Part shown: one piece after another, positions 6,960 to 14,744 of the stretch
How positions within the stretch are numbered: position 1 is the first letter of the stretch
How the letters are laid out: every line of letters starts with the position of its first letter
Assembly (NCBI GenBank): GCA_019322475.1
Contig: JAHWIN010000087.1
Location: 1 to 22,699, forward strand
Length of the DNA: 22,699 bases
Direction: 5' to 3'
Origin: Candidatus Woesearchaeota archaeon
GTDB lineage: Archaea; Nanobdellota; Nanobdellia; Woesearchaeales; JACPBV01
The notes under the pieces: generated by a model
Told to the model about the DNA's origin: nothing
The model's database searches: none
The model's input: the letters and a program-made list of their open reading frames with translations, nothing else
Program-made: the position numbers and the translations under genes

Positions 6960-8039
6960 TCAAGATGTATTTAAATCTATTGATATTTTTCTTGCTTTTT
7001 CTATGCCTTTTTCCAGATCATGCATGAATGCTTCCATCATCTTGCAGCAATTCTGCTTGTCTTCACCGCACAGAAGCTTCCCTTTCCTGCAGCCATCATG
7101 GATCCTCTGAAGCTCCCTGTCATCCTCTATCAGATGCTGCTTGTAAAATTCGAAGATGATGCATCTTTCAGGCTCTCCCCCCAATTTTCTCTGCTCTTCA
7201 ACTGTCTTTCTTCCACCTGTTTTTGCCCTCATTATCTTTTTTGCTGTTTTTTTGGGGTCATCCGGCAGGTCTATACATGATTCCGGGCGGGATTTTGACA
7301 TCTTAAGCTCTCCATCCAGAGAAGGAGTAAACTTATGGTAAAGCCCTGAAGGGAGGAAGAATTTCTCTTTCCTTGACCTTCTTACGATATCCCTTGTAAG
7401 CCTTATAGCAGGGTCCTGGTCGCATCCTACCGGAATGATGCCGGGCATCCTTTCCTTTAACTGGGGGTAAAGTATGTCTGCTGCCTGAGTCAATGCGGAC
7501 ATTATCCTTCCAGGATCTGCAATTCCGAAGATCGCCCTGTATTCATTTAATGTTATCTTTTTGGAGAACTTGTATGCCAGGCGCATAACCTCCTTGTTTT
7601 CGGACTGGAAGTAAAATCTGGTCTTTTTCGGGTCTAAACCTAATGCTATATAGGCAGGTATCTGGAATTCCAGGGCGTTTTTCCTTGCCTCTTCCAATGA
7701 TACTCCCCTGGCTGCCAATGCTTCAAGATCAGCTATCAAACAATATGCCTTTGCACCATGCTTCTGGAAATAGGCTATGTTCTCGACAACCATCTTTGTC
7801 CCAAAATGAACCTTTTTTGCCGTAGGCATTATCCCTGAAAGGACGTAGAAAGGCTTTTTGTCCTTCATAGCATTGATGACAGGCTTCATGTCCCTTTCTG
7901 CAAATATTGCGCCTCTGCGCATAAGCCTATTAGGGGAGGGATAATTCTTAAGGCTGAAGCTATCTAGCCCAAAGTCTTTTATTATCTTGGAGTAATCTTC
8001 TACCAGCTCTGAGCCATAAGGGTCGATTATCTTTGCCAT
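6960..8039 (-). CDS. trpS: Tryptophan--tRNA ligase
   Basis: A 359-residue class I synthetase that charges tRNA-Trp. The archaeal/eukaryal TrpRS type is recognised by GCDQDP (205-210), HKFTPSL then KMSKS (246-250), and the later TGGRKTVEEQRKLGGEPE segment. The usual HIGH motif appears as HFGT (78-81) in MPTAKKVHFGTK, so the second histidine is absent. The rest of the active-site context (SGIMPT, ADLEAL) is kept. The gene follows trpA by 29 nt on the same strand, so charging enzyme and biosynthesis may be co-expressed. The start is the ATG at 8039, which begins MAKIIDPYG. Confidence 0.9.
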   Translation of the reverse strand: MAKIIDPYGSELVEDYSKIIKDFGLDSFSLKNYPSPNRLMRRGAIFAERDMKPVINAMKDKKPFYVLSGIMPTAKKVHFGTKMVVENIAYFQKHGAKAYCLIADLEALAARGVSLEEARKNALEFQIPAYIALGLDPKKTRFYFQSENKEVMRLAYKFSKKITLNEYRAIFGIADPGRIMSALTQAADILYPQLKERMPGIIPVGCDQDPAIRLTRDIVRRSRKEKFFLPSGLYHKFTPSLDGELKMSKSRPESCIDLPDDPKKTAKKIMRAKTGGRKTVEEQRKLGGEPERCIIFEFYKQHLIEDDRELQRIHDGCRKGKLLCGEDKQNCCKMMEAFMHDLEKGIEKARKISIDLNTS

Positions 8040-8068
8040 TTTTTAAACCTCTAACATGAATATGCTTA

Positions 8069-8872
8069 TCAATCTTTTGTTGCCTGCTTCATAGAGCTTA
8101 TGTAAGTTTCTATCTTTCTTATAGCATGTTTTTTGTCTTTTAAGTTATCTTCTATAATCCTTACCAATGCTGATCCAACTATGGCCCCGTCTGCCCCTGC
8201 CTTGCAGACTGCTTTAACGTGGGAAGGGCGTGAAATCCCAAAGCCAACACATAAAGGAAGCGCTGTCTTTTTTCTTACTTTTGCTATGAGGCTTAATGTG
8301 CTTTTTTCAATATCCTCCCTTGCTCCTGTGGCCCCCAGCCTTGAGACGATATAAACAAAACCAGTGCACCTGTCCAGTATCTTCCTGAGCCTTTTTTCTC
8401 CTGTAAGCGGGCTTACCATGAAAACAGGGCTTATCTCATTTGTTTTTGCTGCGTGCATCAGCTCATCTGATTCTTCAGGGGGAACATCTGCTGCCAAAAC
8501 TGACGAGACTCCTGCAAGCTTACAGTCATGGAAGAACTTCCTTGTCCCTCTTTGATATATCAGGTTATAATAGACAAGAAGGCCTATCGGTATGGCTGAG
8601 AATTTCCTTATATCTTTTACAAACTCAAAGCACCTATCTGTGTTTATGCCTTCCTTAAGGGCCCTTACATCTGCAGCCTGTATTGTGGGTCCGTCTGCAA
8701 TAGGGTCTGAGAAAGGGAAGCCTAATTCAAGTATGTCTGCTCCAGACCTTATTATAGCCCTGACTATATCGAGGCTTGCCTGGTAGGAAGGGTCCCCTAT
8801 AACTACAAACGGGATAAGGGCCTTTTCTTTCTTTTTTTTCAGGTTATCGAATGTTTTTTGGTAGCTGTTCAT
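8069..8872 (-). CDS. trpA: Tryptophan synthase alpha chain
   Basis: A 267-residue TIM-barrel enzyme that splits indole-3-glycerol phosphate to indole and glyceraldehyde 3-phosphate. The catalytic E49 (ILELGFPFSDPIADGP) and D60 sit at the family's canonical numbers. The phosphate-binding end of the barrel (FGISRPSHV, GADGAIVGSALV) is intact. The ATG overlaps the stop codon of the 54-aa ORF by 4 nt, so TrpA translation is coupled to that ORF and not directly to trpB. Confidence 0.95.
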   Translation of the reverse strand: MNSYQKTFDNLKKKKEKALIPFVVIGDPSYQASLDIVRAIIRSGADILELGFPFSDPIADGPTIQAADVRALKEGINTDRCFEFVKDIRKFSAIPIGLLVYYNLIYQRGTRKFFHDCKLAGVSSVLAADVPPEESDELMHAAKTNEISPVFMVSPLTGEKRLRKILDRCTGFVYIVSRLGATGAREDIEKSTLSLIAKVRKKTALPLCVGFGISRPSHVKAVCKAGADGAIVGSALVRIIEDNLKDKKHAIRKIETYISSMKQATKD

Positions 8873-9033
8873 CGTAGTTTCTTAAGCAGGCCCTTGAGGA
8901 AAGACCCGTATTTGAATTCGGACCTGACATCTGATATAGACTTAAGGGTTATCTTATCCTCCTGTTTTTTGAACGAGTCAAGCTCTTTTTTGACCAACTG
9001 CTTCAATACCTTTTTTTCATCTTCAGTGAACAT
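8869..9033 (-). CDS. 54-aa ORF between trpB and trpA
   Basis: ATG 9033 to TGA 8869 encodes 54 residues beginning MFTEDEKKVLKQLVKKEL and ending KYGSFLKGLLKKLR. AGGTGG upstream gives a fair ribosome-binding site. It starts 13 nt after trpB and its stop overlaps the trpA start (ATGA), the spacing expected of a real operon gene. The product is highly charged (Lys/Glu) and predicted helical, with a basic C-terminal end. I recognise no family. It could be a small partner of tryptophan synthase, a regulatory peptide, or merely an ORF that couples trpA translation. Confidence 0.65.
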   Translation of the reverse strand: MFTEDEKKVLKQLVKKELDSFKKQEDKITLKSISDVRSEFKYGSFLKGLLKKLR

Positions 9034-9046
9034 AAAACCACCTCGC

Positions 9047-10225
9047 CTAAAACTTCAGCTCTTTTGCAATAGTCTCCATGTCTTTATCGCCTCTTCCTGA
9101 GAGGTTTATAAGGAGTATGTCGTCTTTCTTCATCTTTCTGGCAAGCTTTACTGCATGGGCTACTGCGTGGGCTGATTCCAATGCAGGGATTATGCCTTCT
9201 TCCATGCTGAGGAGCTTTAGGGCTTCTATCGTCTCTTTGTCTGTTGCAAATGTATACTGGGCCCTTTTTAGGTCCCTTAACATCGAATGTTCAGGGCCTA
9301 CAGCAGAGTAATCCAGGCCTGCTGATATTGAATGTGTGTTGTATATCTGGCCGAACCTGTCCTGCAGGATATAGGTCATCGTCCCGTGAAGGACTCCCAA
9401 TCTTCCAAGCTTCTGGTCTGAAAACCTTGCTGCGTGCTTTCCTGTCTCTATGCCTAAGCCTCCTGCCTCTACCCCTATAAGGCTGACTTTTTTGTCTTCC
9501 AGAAACTCCTTAAATATCCCTATAGCGTTAGAGCCGCCGCCTACACAGGCTATTACAGCTGTAGGAAGCTTTTTTTCCACCTGCAATATCTGCCTTCTTG
9601 CCTCTTTTCCTATCACTGACTGAAAATGTGAGACCATCTCAGGGTAAGGGTGGGGGCCAAGAACAGAGCCCAACAAGTAATGGGTCGTCTGGACGTTTGC
9701 AGTCCAGTCCCTTAATGAGTCATTTATGGCGTCTTTAAGCGTCTTTCCCCCTGTTTCTACAGGGTTTACCTTTGCTCCAAGCAGCTTCATCCTAAAGACA
9801 TTAAGCTTCTGCCTTTCTATATCTATCGAGCCCATGTAGATTTCACAATCCATGCCCAGCTTTGCAGCTGCTGTCGCTGTCGCTACACCGTGCTGGCCTG
9901 CACCTGTCTCTGCAATTATCCTCTTCTTTTTCATGTATCCTGCCAGGAGCGCCTGGCCAAGGGCATTGTTTATCTTATGGGCGCCTGTGTGGGCCAGATC
10001 CTCCCTTTTCAGGTAGATCTTAGGGCCAAGCTTTTCTGATAATGACCTGCAGAATGTCAAGGGAGTGGGCCTTCCAACATAATCCTTCAAGAGGCTGTTT
10101 AGCTCAGAATTGAATTTTTTATCATTCCTGTACCTATTGAAAGCTTTTTCCAGCTCCTCTACAGCAGGCATCAATGTCTCAGGGACATATATCCCTCCGT
10201 ATTTTCCAAACCTTCCTTTTTTCAT
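9047..10225 (-). CDS. trpB: Tryptophan synthase beta chain
   Basis: A 392-residue PLP enzyme that condenses indole with serine. The PLP lysine is K84 in HTGAHKINN, the catalytic Glu is E106 in ETGAGQHG, and the phosphate loop is GGGSNAIG. Length and motifs fit the ordinary TrpB1 type that works in an alpha2beta2 complex with TrpA; the longer TrpB2 type does not match. The ATG overlaps the stop of the preceding metallo-beta-lactamase-like gene by 4 nt. Confidence 0.95.
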   Translation of the reverse strand: MKKGRFGKYGGIYVPETLMPAVEELEKAFNRYRNDKKFNSELNSLLKDYVGRPTPLTFCRSLSEKLGPKIYLKREDLAHTGAHKINNALGQALLAGYMKKKRIIAETGAGQHGVATATAAAKLGMDCEIYMGSIDIERQKLNVFRMKLLGAKVNPVETGGKTLKDAINDSLRDWTANVQTTHYLLGSVLGPHPYPEMVSHFQSVIGKEARRQILQVEKKLPTAVIACVGGGSNAIGIFKEFLEDKKVSLIGVEAGGLGIETGKHAARFSDQKLGRLGVLHGTMTYILQDRFGQIYNTHSISAGLDYSAVGPEHSMLRDLKRAQYTFATDKETIEALKLLSMEEGIIPALESAHAVAHAVKLARKMKKDDILLINLSGRGDKDMETIAKELKF

Positions 10226-11016
10226 GGTATCGTGATCTTTTGGTCTTCAGCAAACCTTTTTATCAAACATGATGGGCTGTCTTTAAGAGCTTTATCTAAA
10301 ATTTTTAAAGCTTTTGGCCCTGCAGGCTCTTTTACAAGGATAAAGGGCGGCTTTTCCTTGTTTAGGGCTGCTGCTTTTTCTCCCAGCTCTTTAGCATTTT
10401 TTTCATCCAAGCTGAAGTTTATAACCAGGCCATAGATATTTTTTATACCTGTAATCCTTCTAGCCTTGGCTATAATACTGTAGATTCCAGGGTATGTACA
10501 ACCTGTCATTATCACCAACCCCTTTTTTTCTATGTTTATATAAAGAAGTATATCTTCGGCATCTGCATGATGCAACAACCCTGAAAGCATAACTCCATCC
10601 ATTATCTCAAACGGCTTTTTTATTGACTTAGCGTTCTGTATCTTGCTTAGCATCTCCTCTTTTTTAAGCTCTTCCAACCTTTTCTTCTCTTCTTCTTTTA
10701 AAACGAGCCGCCTTATCATAGAGAACGGGCTAAACAAGGATCTTAGCCTCTCTTCTGTGTCCATCCTTGAAGCTTCCTTAAACTTAAGCCACAGGTCAGA
10801 TAAGGTGTAGCCTGATTTTCCATAACCTCTTGCAAGGAAAAAGAAATCTATATCATCAAAAAGGATATTGTTTTTCTTCAGGCTGTCAACCAGCAGGCCA
10901 GCAGGGGATCCAATATCTACCAAAATCTTCTTATTAGATACGTCAAGGAGGTATGCCAAGCCGGCATTGCCCTGGGAGGGCAGATAGCTTAACTGGAATT
11001 TTTTTACCGATCTCAT
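10222..11016 (-). CDS. Catalytically dead metallo-beta-lactamase-fold protein in the trp operon
   Basis: A 264-residue protein resembling the archaeal MBL group with TGCSHPGI and GGFH motifs. ILVDIGSPAGLLVDSL (31-46) matches the usual DTG strand and helix. Where HxHxDH should stand it has ARGYGKSGY (62-70). TGCTYPGI (171-178) has Tyr for the metal-binding His, and INFSL (199-203) replaces GGFHL. Every expected metal ligand in these motifs is lost although the fold outline remains, so hydrolase activity is unlikely. A helical insertion (about 75-130) is rich in Lys and Glu. The gene overlaps trpF and trpB by 4 nt on each side, so it is a coupled operon member. A structural, scaffolding or ligand-sensing role in tryptophan synthesis is inference. 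Confidence 0.75.
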   Translation of the reverse strand: MRSVKKFQLSYLPSQGNAGLAYLLDVSNKKILVDIGSPAGLLVDSLKKNNILFDDIDFFFLARGYGKSGYTLSDLWLKFKEASRMDTEERLRSLFSPFSMIRRLVLKEEEKKRLEELKKEEMLSKIQNAKSIKKPFEIMDGVMLSGLLHHADAEDILLYINIEKKGLVIMTGCTYPGIYSIIAKARRITGIKNIYGLVINFSLDEKNAKELGEKAAALNKEKPPFILVKEPAGPKALKILDKALKDSPSCLIKRFAEDQKITIP

Positions 11017-11651
11017 CTTTTTGCAGATCCTATGAATCTTTTTAGCTTTTTATAATCTTTTTTTCTTGGCTTCATCTTCACCCCTGAGTTTGTGTCTACT
11101 GCATAAGGCTTTACCTTTTTTACCGCTTCGCCGACATTATCAGGGTTCAGGCCTCCTGCGAGGAATACTTTCTTATCCAATGACCTGACTATTTTCCTGC
11201 TTATATCCCAGTTGTGGGTCATTCCTGTCCCTCCCTTTCTTTTTCCTGATTTTGTGTCAAGAAGTATGAAATCTACGTATCTTTCATATCTTTTGGCCTC
11301 TTTTATCGATTTTTCACCTATTACTGAGATGGATTTTGTTAGCTTTATCCCAGGGAGGGCTTTTCTTATCTTCCCTATCTCTTCCAAGGATATGTCGTTG
11401 TGCAGCTGGATAACTGAGGGCCTTATCTCTTCTGCAATCCCTATTATCGGCTTTGAGGCCTTAAGATATGTTACAAAGACAGACGTAACTTCCAAAGGAA
11501 GCTTTCTTATCATATCCTTTGCCTCTTTCCTTGTGACGCTGTCTTCTGCAAAGCTTATCTCTACCAGAAAGCCAAGGTAGTCAGCCCCTAAGACGGCTGC
11601 TTTCAATGCATCTTCCTCGTTTGTTATTCCGCAGATTTTTACTTGAGTCAT
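11013..11651 (-). CDS. trpF: Phosphoribosylanthranilate isomerase
   Basis: A 212-residue TIM-barrel enzyme of the third pathway step. The general base C7 (VKICGIT) and general acid D132 (FILLDTKSG) are present, as is the GGTGMTHNWD segment after it. VFLAGGLNPDNV forms a late-barrel phosphate site. It overlaps trpC by 4 nt upstream and the MBL-like gene by 4 nt downstream. Confidence 0.94.
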   Translation of the reverse strand: MTQVKICGITNEEDALKAAVLGADYLGFLVEISFAEDSVTRKEAKDMIRKLPLEVTSVFVTYLKASKPIIGIAEEIRPSVIQLHNDISLEEIGKIRKALPGIKLTKSISVIGEKSIKEAKRYERYVDFILLDTKSGKRKGGTGMTHNWDISRKIVRSLDKKVFLAGGLNPDNVGEAVKKVKPYAVDTNSGVKMKPRKKDYKKLKRFIGSAKR

Positions 11652-12415
11652 CTTCCTACCAAGCTATCTATCTTTTTGCTTATATCTTTTGACTTCAAGA
11701 TAGAGGTTCCTATCAGGACTGCATCTACCTTATCTTTCACCTTTTTTATGTCTTTGGACGTATTGAATCCGCTCTCGCTTACTACCACCTTATCTTTTGG
11801 AAGCCTGCTTAGAAGGCTTAATGTTGTGTTCAGGCCTATCTTCAAGGTATCAAGGTCCCTGTTGTTTATGCCGATTATCTCTGCATTTTCAGGAAGCTTT
11901 TCTATATCTTCCTGGCTGTGCACCTCAACAAGGCAGTCCATCCTGTATCTTTTTGCAAGATCGATAAGATTTCTTATCCTTGGCTTTGGAAGTATGGCAG
12001 CTATAAGCAGTATGGCATCTGCGCCATAAAACCTTGACTCATATACCTGATAGGGATCTATTATGAAGTCCTTTCTCAGAAGGGGCTTTTTGGTGAGCTT
12101 TCTTACTGTGGAAAGGCATGAAGGACCCATGAAGAAGAACTTTTTGTCTGTCAGGACGGATATGGCCTTTACGTTCCTGTTTTTCTGGTAGGCTTTTGCC
12201 AACATCTCCAGGCTGAAGCTTTTGTTGATTATGCCTTTTGAGGGAGAGCCTTTCTTGATCTCTGCTATTATGCTGAAGCCTTTGCTTATAGAATCCTTGA
12301 AGTTCCTGTCTGAATCCTTTAAACGCGGCTTGAGCTCAGAGAGGGGGTGTTTTCTCTTTCTTCTTTCCACTTCCTCTTTTTTGGCTTTTATGATCTTATC
12401 TAATATTCCCATCAT
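11648..12415 (-). CDS. trpC: Indole-3-glycerol phosphate synthase
   Basis: A 255-residue TIM barrel that closes the indole ring. Catalytic residues visible are E52 and K54 (IIAEIKKGSPSKG), K115 (LLRKDF), E164 (CLVEVH) and the Asn pair at 184-185 (INNRDL). A TATA box about 25 nt upstream makes the first ATG (12415) leaderless; the next ATG (12412) is equally possible. This is the first gene of the downstream half of the split trp cluster. Confidence 0.94.
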   Translation of the reverse strand: MMGILDKIIKAKKEEVERRKRKHPLSELKPRLKDSDRNFKDSISKGFSIIAEIKKGSPSKGIINKSFSLEMLAKAYQKNRNVKAISVLTDKKFFFMGPSCLSTVRKLTKKPLLRKDFIIDPYQVYESRFYGADAILLIAAILPKPRIRNLIDLAKRYRMDCLVEVHSQEDIEKLPENAEIIGINNRDLDTLKIGLNTTLSLLSRLPKDKVVVSESGFNTSKDIKKVKDKVDAVLIGTSILKSKDISKKIDSLVGR

Positions 12416-12435
12416 CCAGATAAATACAACGATGG

Positions 12436-12443
12436 TGTATAAA
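12436..12443 (-). promoter_or_regulatory. TATA box of the trpC transcription unit
   Basis: TTTATACA on the minus strand, preceded by the purine stretch CGAAAGA. The predicted transcript start coincides with the trpC ATG, so trpCF-MBL-trpB-ORF-trpA appears to have its own promoter. Confidence 0.65.
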
Positions 12444-12455
12444 TCTTTCGATTTC

Positions 12456-12464
12456 TTTTATATA
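12456..12464 (+). promoter_or_regulatory. Possible TATA box of the inserted plus-strand gene
   Basis: TTTTATATA lies about 45 nt before ATG 12507 and is back to back with the trpC promoter on the other strand. It predicts a leader of about 20 nt. Confidence 0.4.
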
Positions 12465-12506
12465 GGATGACAGGCCTTTTCTTCCTAAAAAAAGTTAAAG
12501 ATTTAA

Positions 12507-13049
12507 ATGATAAATAATTCCCACAAGGAAATGGAAGAGAGATATACAGGAAAAAATAGTTTAGATTATATCATTGATGGGTTTGATTCAATGTGCATTA
12601 GTGGATCCCCAAAGGAGATTTTACAAGGAATTAAGGGTGGATTTTATACTATTACTGGAAAGGATTTGGGGATTGAATATAATTCAAATGGAGGGGTGAA
12701 AAATTCAAGCAAGGGGCAGAAGCAGATTTATTGCCCGCCCGGGTTTAAGAAGAGGAGTAGTATAGAGATATGTGATTGGATGATAGGGGATACTCCTGAA
12801 GGTGAAAGGCTTATTCTTGCTGGGATAATGCGCCATATTTTGGTTGAAAAATTGCTGGCAAATCAAACAGAACCAGAAGAAGATTTAGAGAATTGGGGAA
12901 AAATTGTAGATCAACTATATGATGCACACAAAATAGTAGAAAATTTTATGCCTAAAGCAGTTGCAATCTATAATGAGAGGGCAGGAAATTCAATAGATAT
13001 TTCAGGAGTAAATTCTCATAGAAAACCTATTGAAAGGATAATTCTTTAG
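12507..13049 (+). CDS. Unrecognised 180-aa protein interrupting the trp cluster
   Basis: It is encoded opposite to all trp genes, between trpC and trpD, and its stop lies 22 nt from the trpD stop. The sequence is soluble and polar: a Gly/Asn-rich middle (YNSNGGVKNSSKG, about 58-70), then IYCPPGFKKRSSIEICDWM (about 74-92) with two cysteines, then a helical half (ERLILAGIMRHILVEKLL). I recognise no motif that assigns a function. The DNA looks more AT-rich, with more AAT, TTT and GGA codons than the trp genes, which suggests a later arrival. GAGAT-rich sequence offers no clear ribosome-binding site, and TTTAA directly precedes the ATG. Confidence 0.65.
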   Translation: MINNSHKEMEERYTGKNSLDYIIDGFDSMCISGSPKEILQGIKGGFYTITGKDLGIEYNSNGGVKNSSKGQKQIYCPPGFKKRSSIEICDWMIGDTPEGERLILAGIMRHILVEKLLANQTEPEEDLENWGKIVDQLYDAHKIVENFMPKAVAIYNERAGNSIDISGVNSHRKPIERIIL

Positions 13050-13071
13050 TAATAATTGGGGCATATTTTAA

Positions 13072-14082
13072 TCAGCCTTTCCATCCTTTCAGCTCATCAA
13101 GCTTTTCCAGAGCTTTTCCTGAATCTATTGATTCCTTGGCTAATACTATGCCTTCTTTTATGCTTGATGCCTTTCCTGCCGTGTAGATGGCCGCTCCTGC
13201 GTTAAGAAGGACTATGTCCCTTTTTGGGCCTTTTTCCTTTCCGCTTAGGATGCTTAATGTTATCTTGGCGTTGTCTTCGGGGGAGCCTCCTTTTATGTCT
13301 TTCAGCTCTGCCAGCCTTATGCCGAACTCTGAGGGCCTTATCTCATAGCATGAAACATGGCCGTCCCTGTATTCTGCAACTTTTGTAGGGGCATCTAATG
13401 TTATCTCATCAAGGCCGTTTCCATGTATGACCAATGCGTGCCTGCAGCCTAGTTTTCCAAGAACCTCTGCCAACGGCTTAACCAAGGAAGGGTCGAAAAC
13501 TCCCATAAGCTCATAAGGTGCTTCTGCAGGGTTTGTCAAAGGGCCTAATATGTTAAAGATTGTCCTTACTCCCAGCTCTTTTCTTGGGCCGATGGCATAT
13601 TTCATAGCTGAATGGAATTTAGGTGCGAACATATACCCTATGCCAACCTCGCTTATGCACTGCTCTACCTTTTTGGGCTCCAGATCGATATTTATGCCTA
13701 ATGCCTTAAGGACGTCTGCTGAGCCGCACCTGCTTGAAACTCCTTTGTTGCCGTGCTTTGCCACAGGTATTCCTGCACCGGCAACAACAAAAGCAGCTAC
13801 AGTAGAGATATTAAAGGTGCCTGACCTGTCACCTCCTGTGCCTACAACATCTATAAGGCGGCTTTGGTTCTTTGGCCTTATCCTTGATGCCTTTTTTCTC
13901 ATTACTTTTGCACAGGCAGTTATCTCGTCTATAGTCTCGCCTTTAAGCCTCAATGCTATGAGAAATCCTGCTATCTGGGCATCTGTAGCGTTGCCTGACA
14001 TTATCTCGTCCATGACTTCCTCTGCCTCTTTTAGGGTTAAGTCTTTTTTTTCTACCAGCTTAGATATCGCTTCTTTGATCAT
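13072..14082 (-). CDS. trpD: Anthranilate phosphoribosyltransferase
   Basis: A 336-residue transferase that joins anthranilate to PRPP. The PRPP-binding GTGGD (81-85) with SGTFNIST following, KHGNKGVSSRCGSADVL (109-125) and the acidic metal site DEITLDAPT are all present. It starts 2 nt after the HAD gene's stop. It ends the upstream half (trpEG-HAD-trpD) of the cluster; the opposing 180-aa gene follows. Confidence 0.95.
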   Translation of the reverse strand: MIKEAISKLVEKKDLTLKEAEEVMDEIMSGNATDAQIAGFLIALRLKGETIDEITACAKVMRKKASRIRPKNQSRLIDVVGTGGDRSGTFNISTVAAFVVAGAGIPVAKHGNKGVSSRCGSADVLKALGINIDLEPKKVEQCISEVGIGYMFAPKFHSAMKYAIGPRKELGVRTIFNILGPLTNPAEAPYELMGVFDPSLVKPLAEVLGKLGCRHALVIHGNGLDEITLDAPTKVAEYRDGHVSCYEIRPSEFGIRLAELKDIKGGSPEDNAKITLSILSGKEKGPKRDIVLLNAGAAIYTAGKASSIKEGIVLAKESIDSGKALEKLDELKGWKG

Positions 14083-14084
14083 CC

Positions 14085-14744
14085 TTATCCCTCCAGAAAG
14101 TTTATTATCTTACCTGTCTCTTCAAGAGCATCAAGCAGTAGGCCAGGTTTTTCTTTTTCTAGTTCCTGCCTTGTAAACGGCCCTGTTGTTACGGCTATTG
14201 ACTCCATACCTGCTTTTTTTGCTGCCCTAATGCCATAAGTGGAGTCTTCAATTACTGTACAGCATTCAGGGAGGTTTCCAAGATTTTCTGCTGCTTTCAG
14301 GAATATGTCCGGGTTTGGCTTCTGATTAATAACATCCTGTTCGCTTACTATTGCCTTGAAATGGTTATTAAGCCCTTTTTCATTAAGAAACGACTTAATC
14401 ATACTTATGTTGTTTCCAGAAGCTATAGCAATAGAGAATCCTGCTTTTTCAAGAGCGTCAAGAAGGGATTTGACACCTGGAAAAACACATATAGAGCCTA
14501 TAACCCCGGTTTGCAGCTCTGTTTTTCTTTTAGCTATTTCTGAAATCATCTTTTCATCATAAGATATATCTTTTTCTTTAAAGAACTCCTTTAAAACATT
14601 AGTTAATCCAATCATAAACCTTTTTCTTAAGAACTCTTTTTCTAAATCGTAACCTTTTTCTTTTAATGAATCTCTAAATGCTATAAAAGCGACCTCAAAC
14701 GTATCAGCAATAACACCGTCAAAATCAAAGATTACTGATCTCAT
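14085..14744 (-). CDS. HAD-superfamily phosphatase inside the trp operon
   Basis: A 219-residue HAD hydrolase of the phosphoglycolate phosphatase/beta-phosphoglucomutase type. Motif I is DFDGVIADT (7-15), with D7 as nucleophile and D9 as acid/base. Motif II is the SGN segment, motif III is the Lys of KPNPDIF, and motif IV is EDSTYGIRAA. A helical cap of about residues 15-80 follows motif I. It overlaps trpG by 4 nt and precedes trpD by 2 nt, so it is co-translated with the anthranilate-forming genes. No tryptophan-pathway step needs a phosphatase. Repair of a damaged or stray phosphorylated metabolite is one guess. Substrate unknown. Confidence 0.85.
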   Translation of the reverse strand: MRSVIFDFDGVIADTFEVAFIAFRDSLKEKGYDLEKEFLRKRFMIGLTNVLKEFFKEKDISYDEKMISEIAKRKTELQTGVIGSICVFPGVKSLLDALEKAGFSIAIASGNNISMIKSFLNEKGLNNHFKAIVSEQDVINQKPNPDIFLKAAENLGNLPECCTVIEDSTYGIRAAKKAGMESIAVTTGPFTRQELEKEKPGLLLDALEETGKIINFLEG

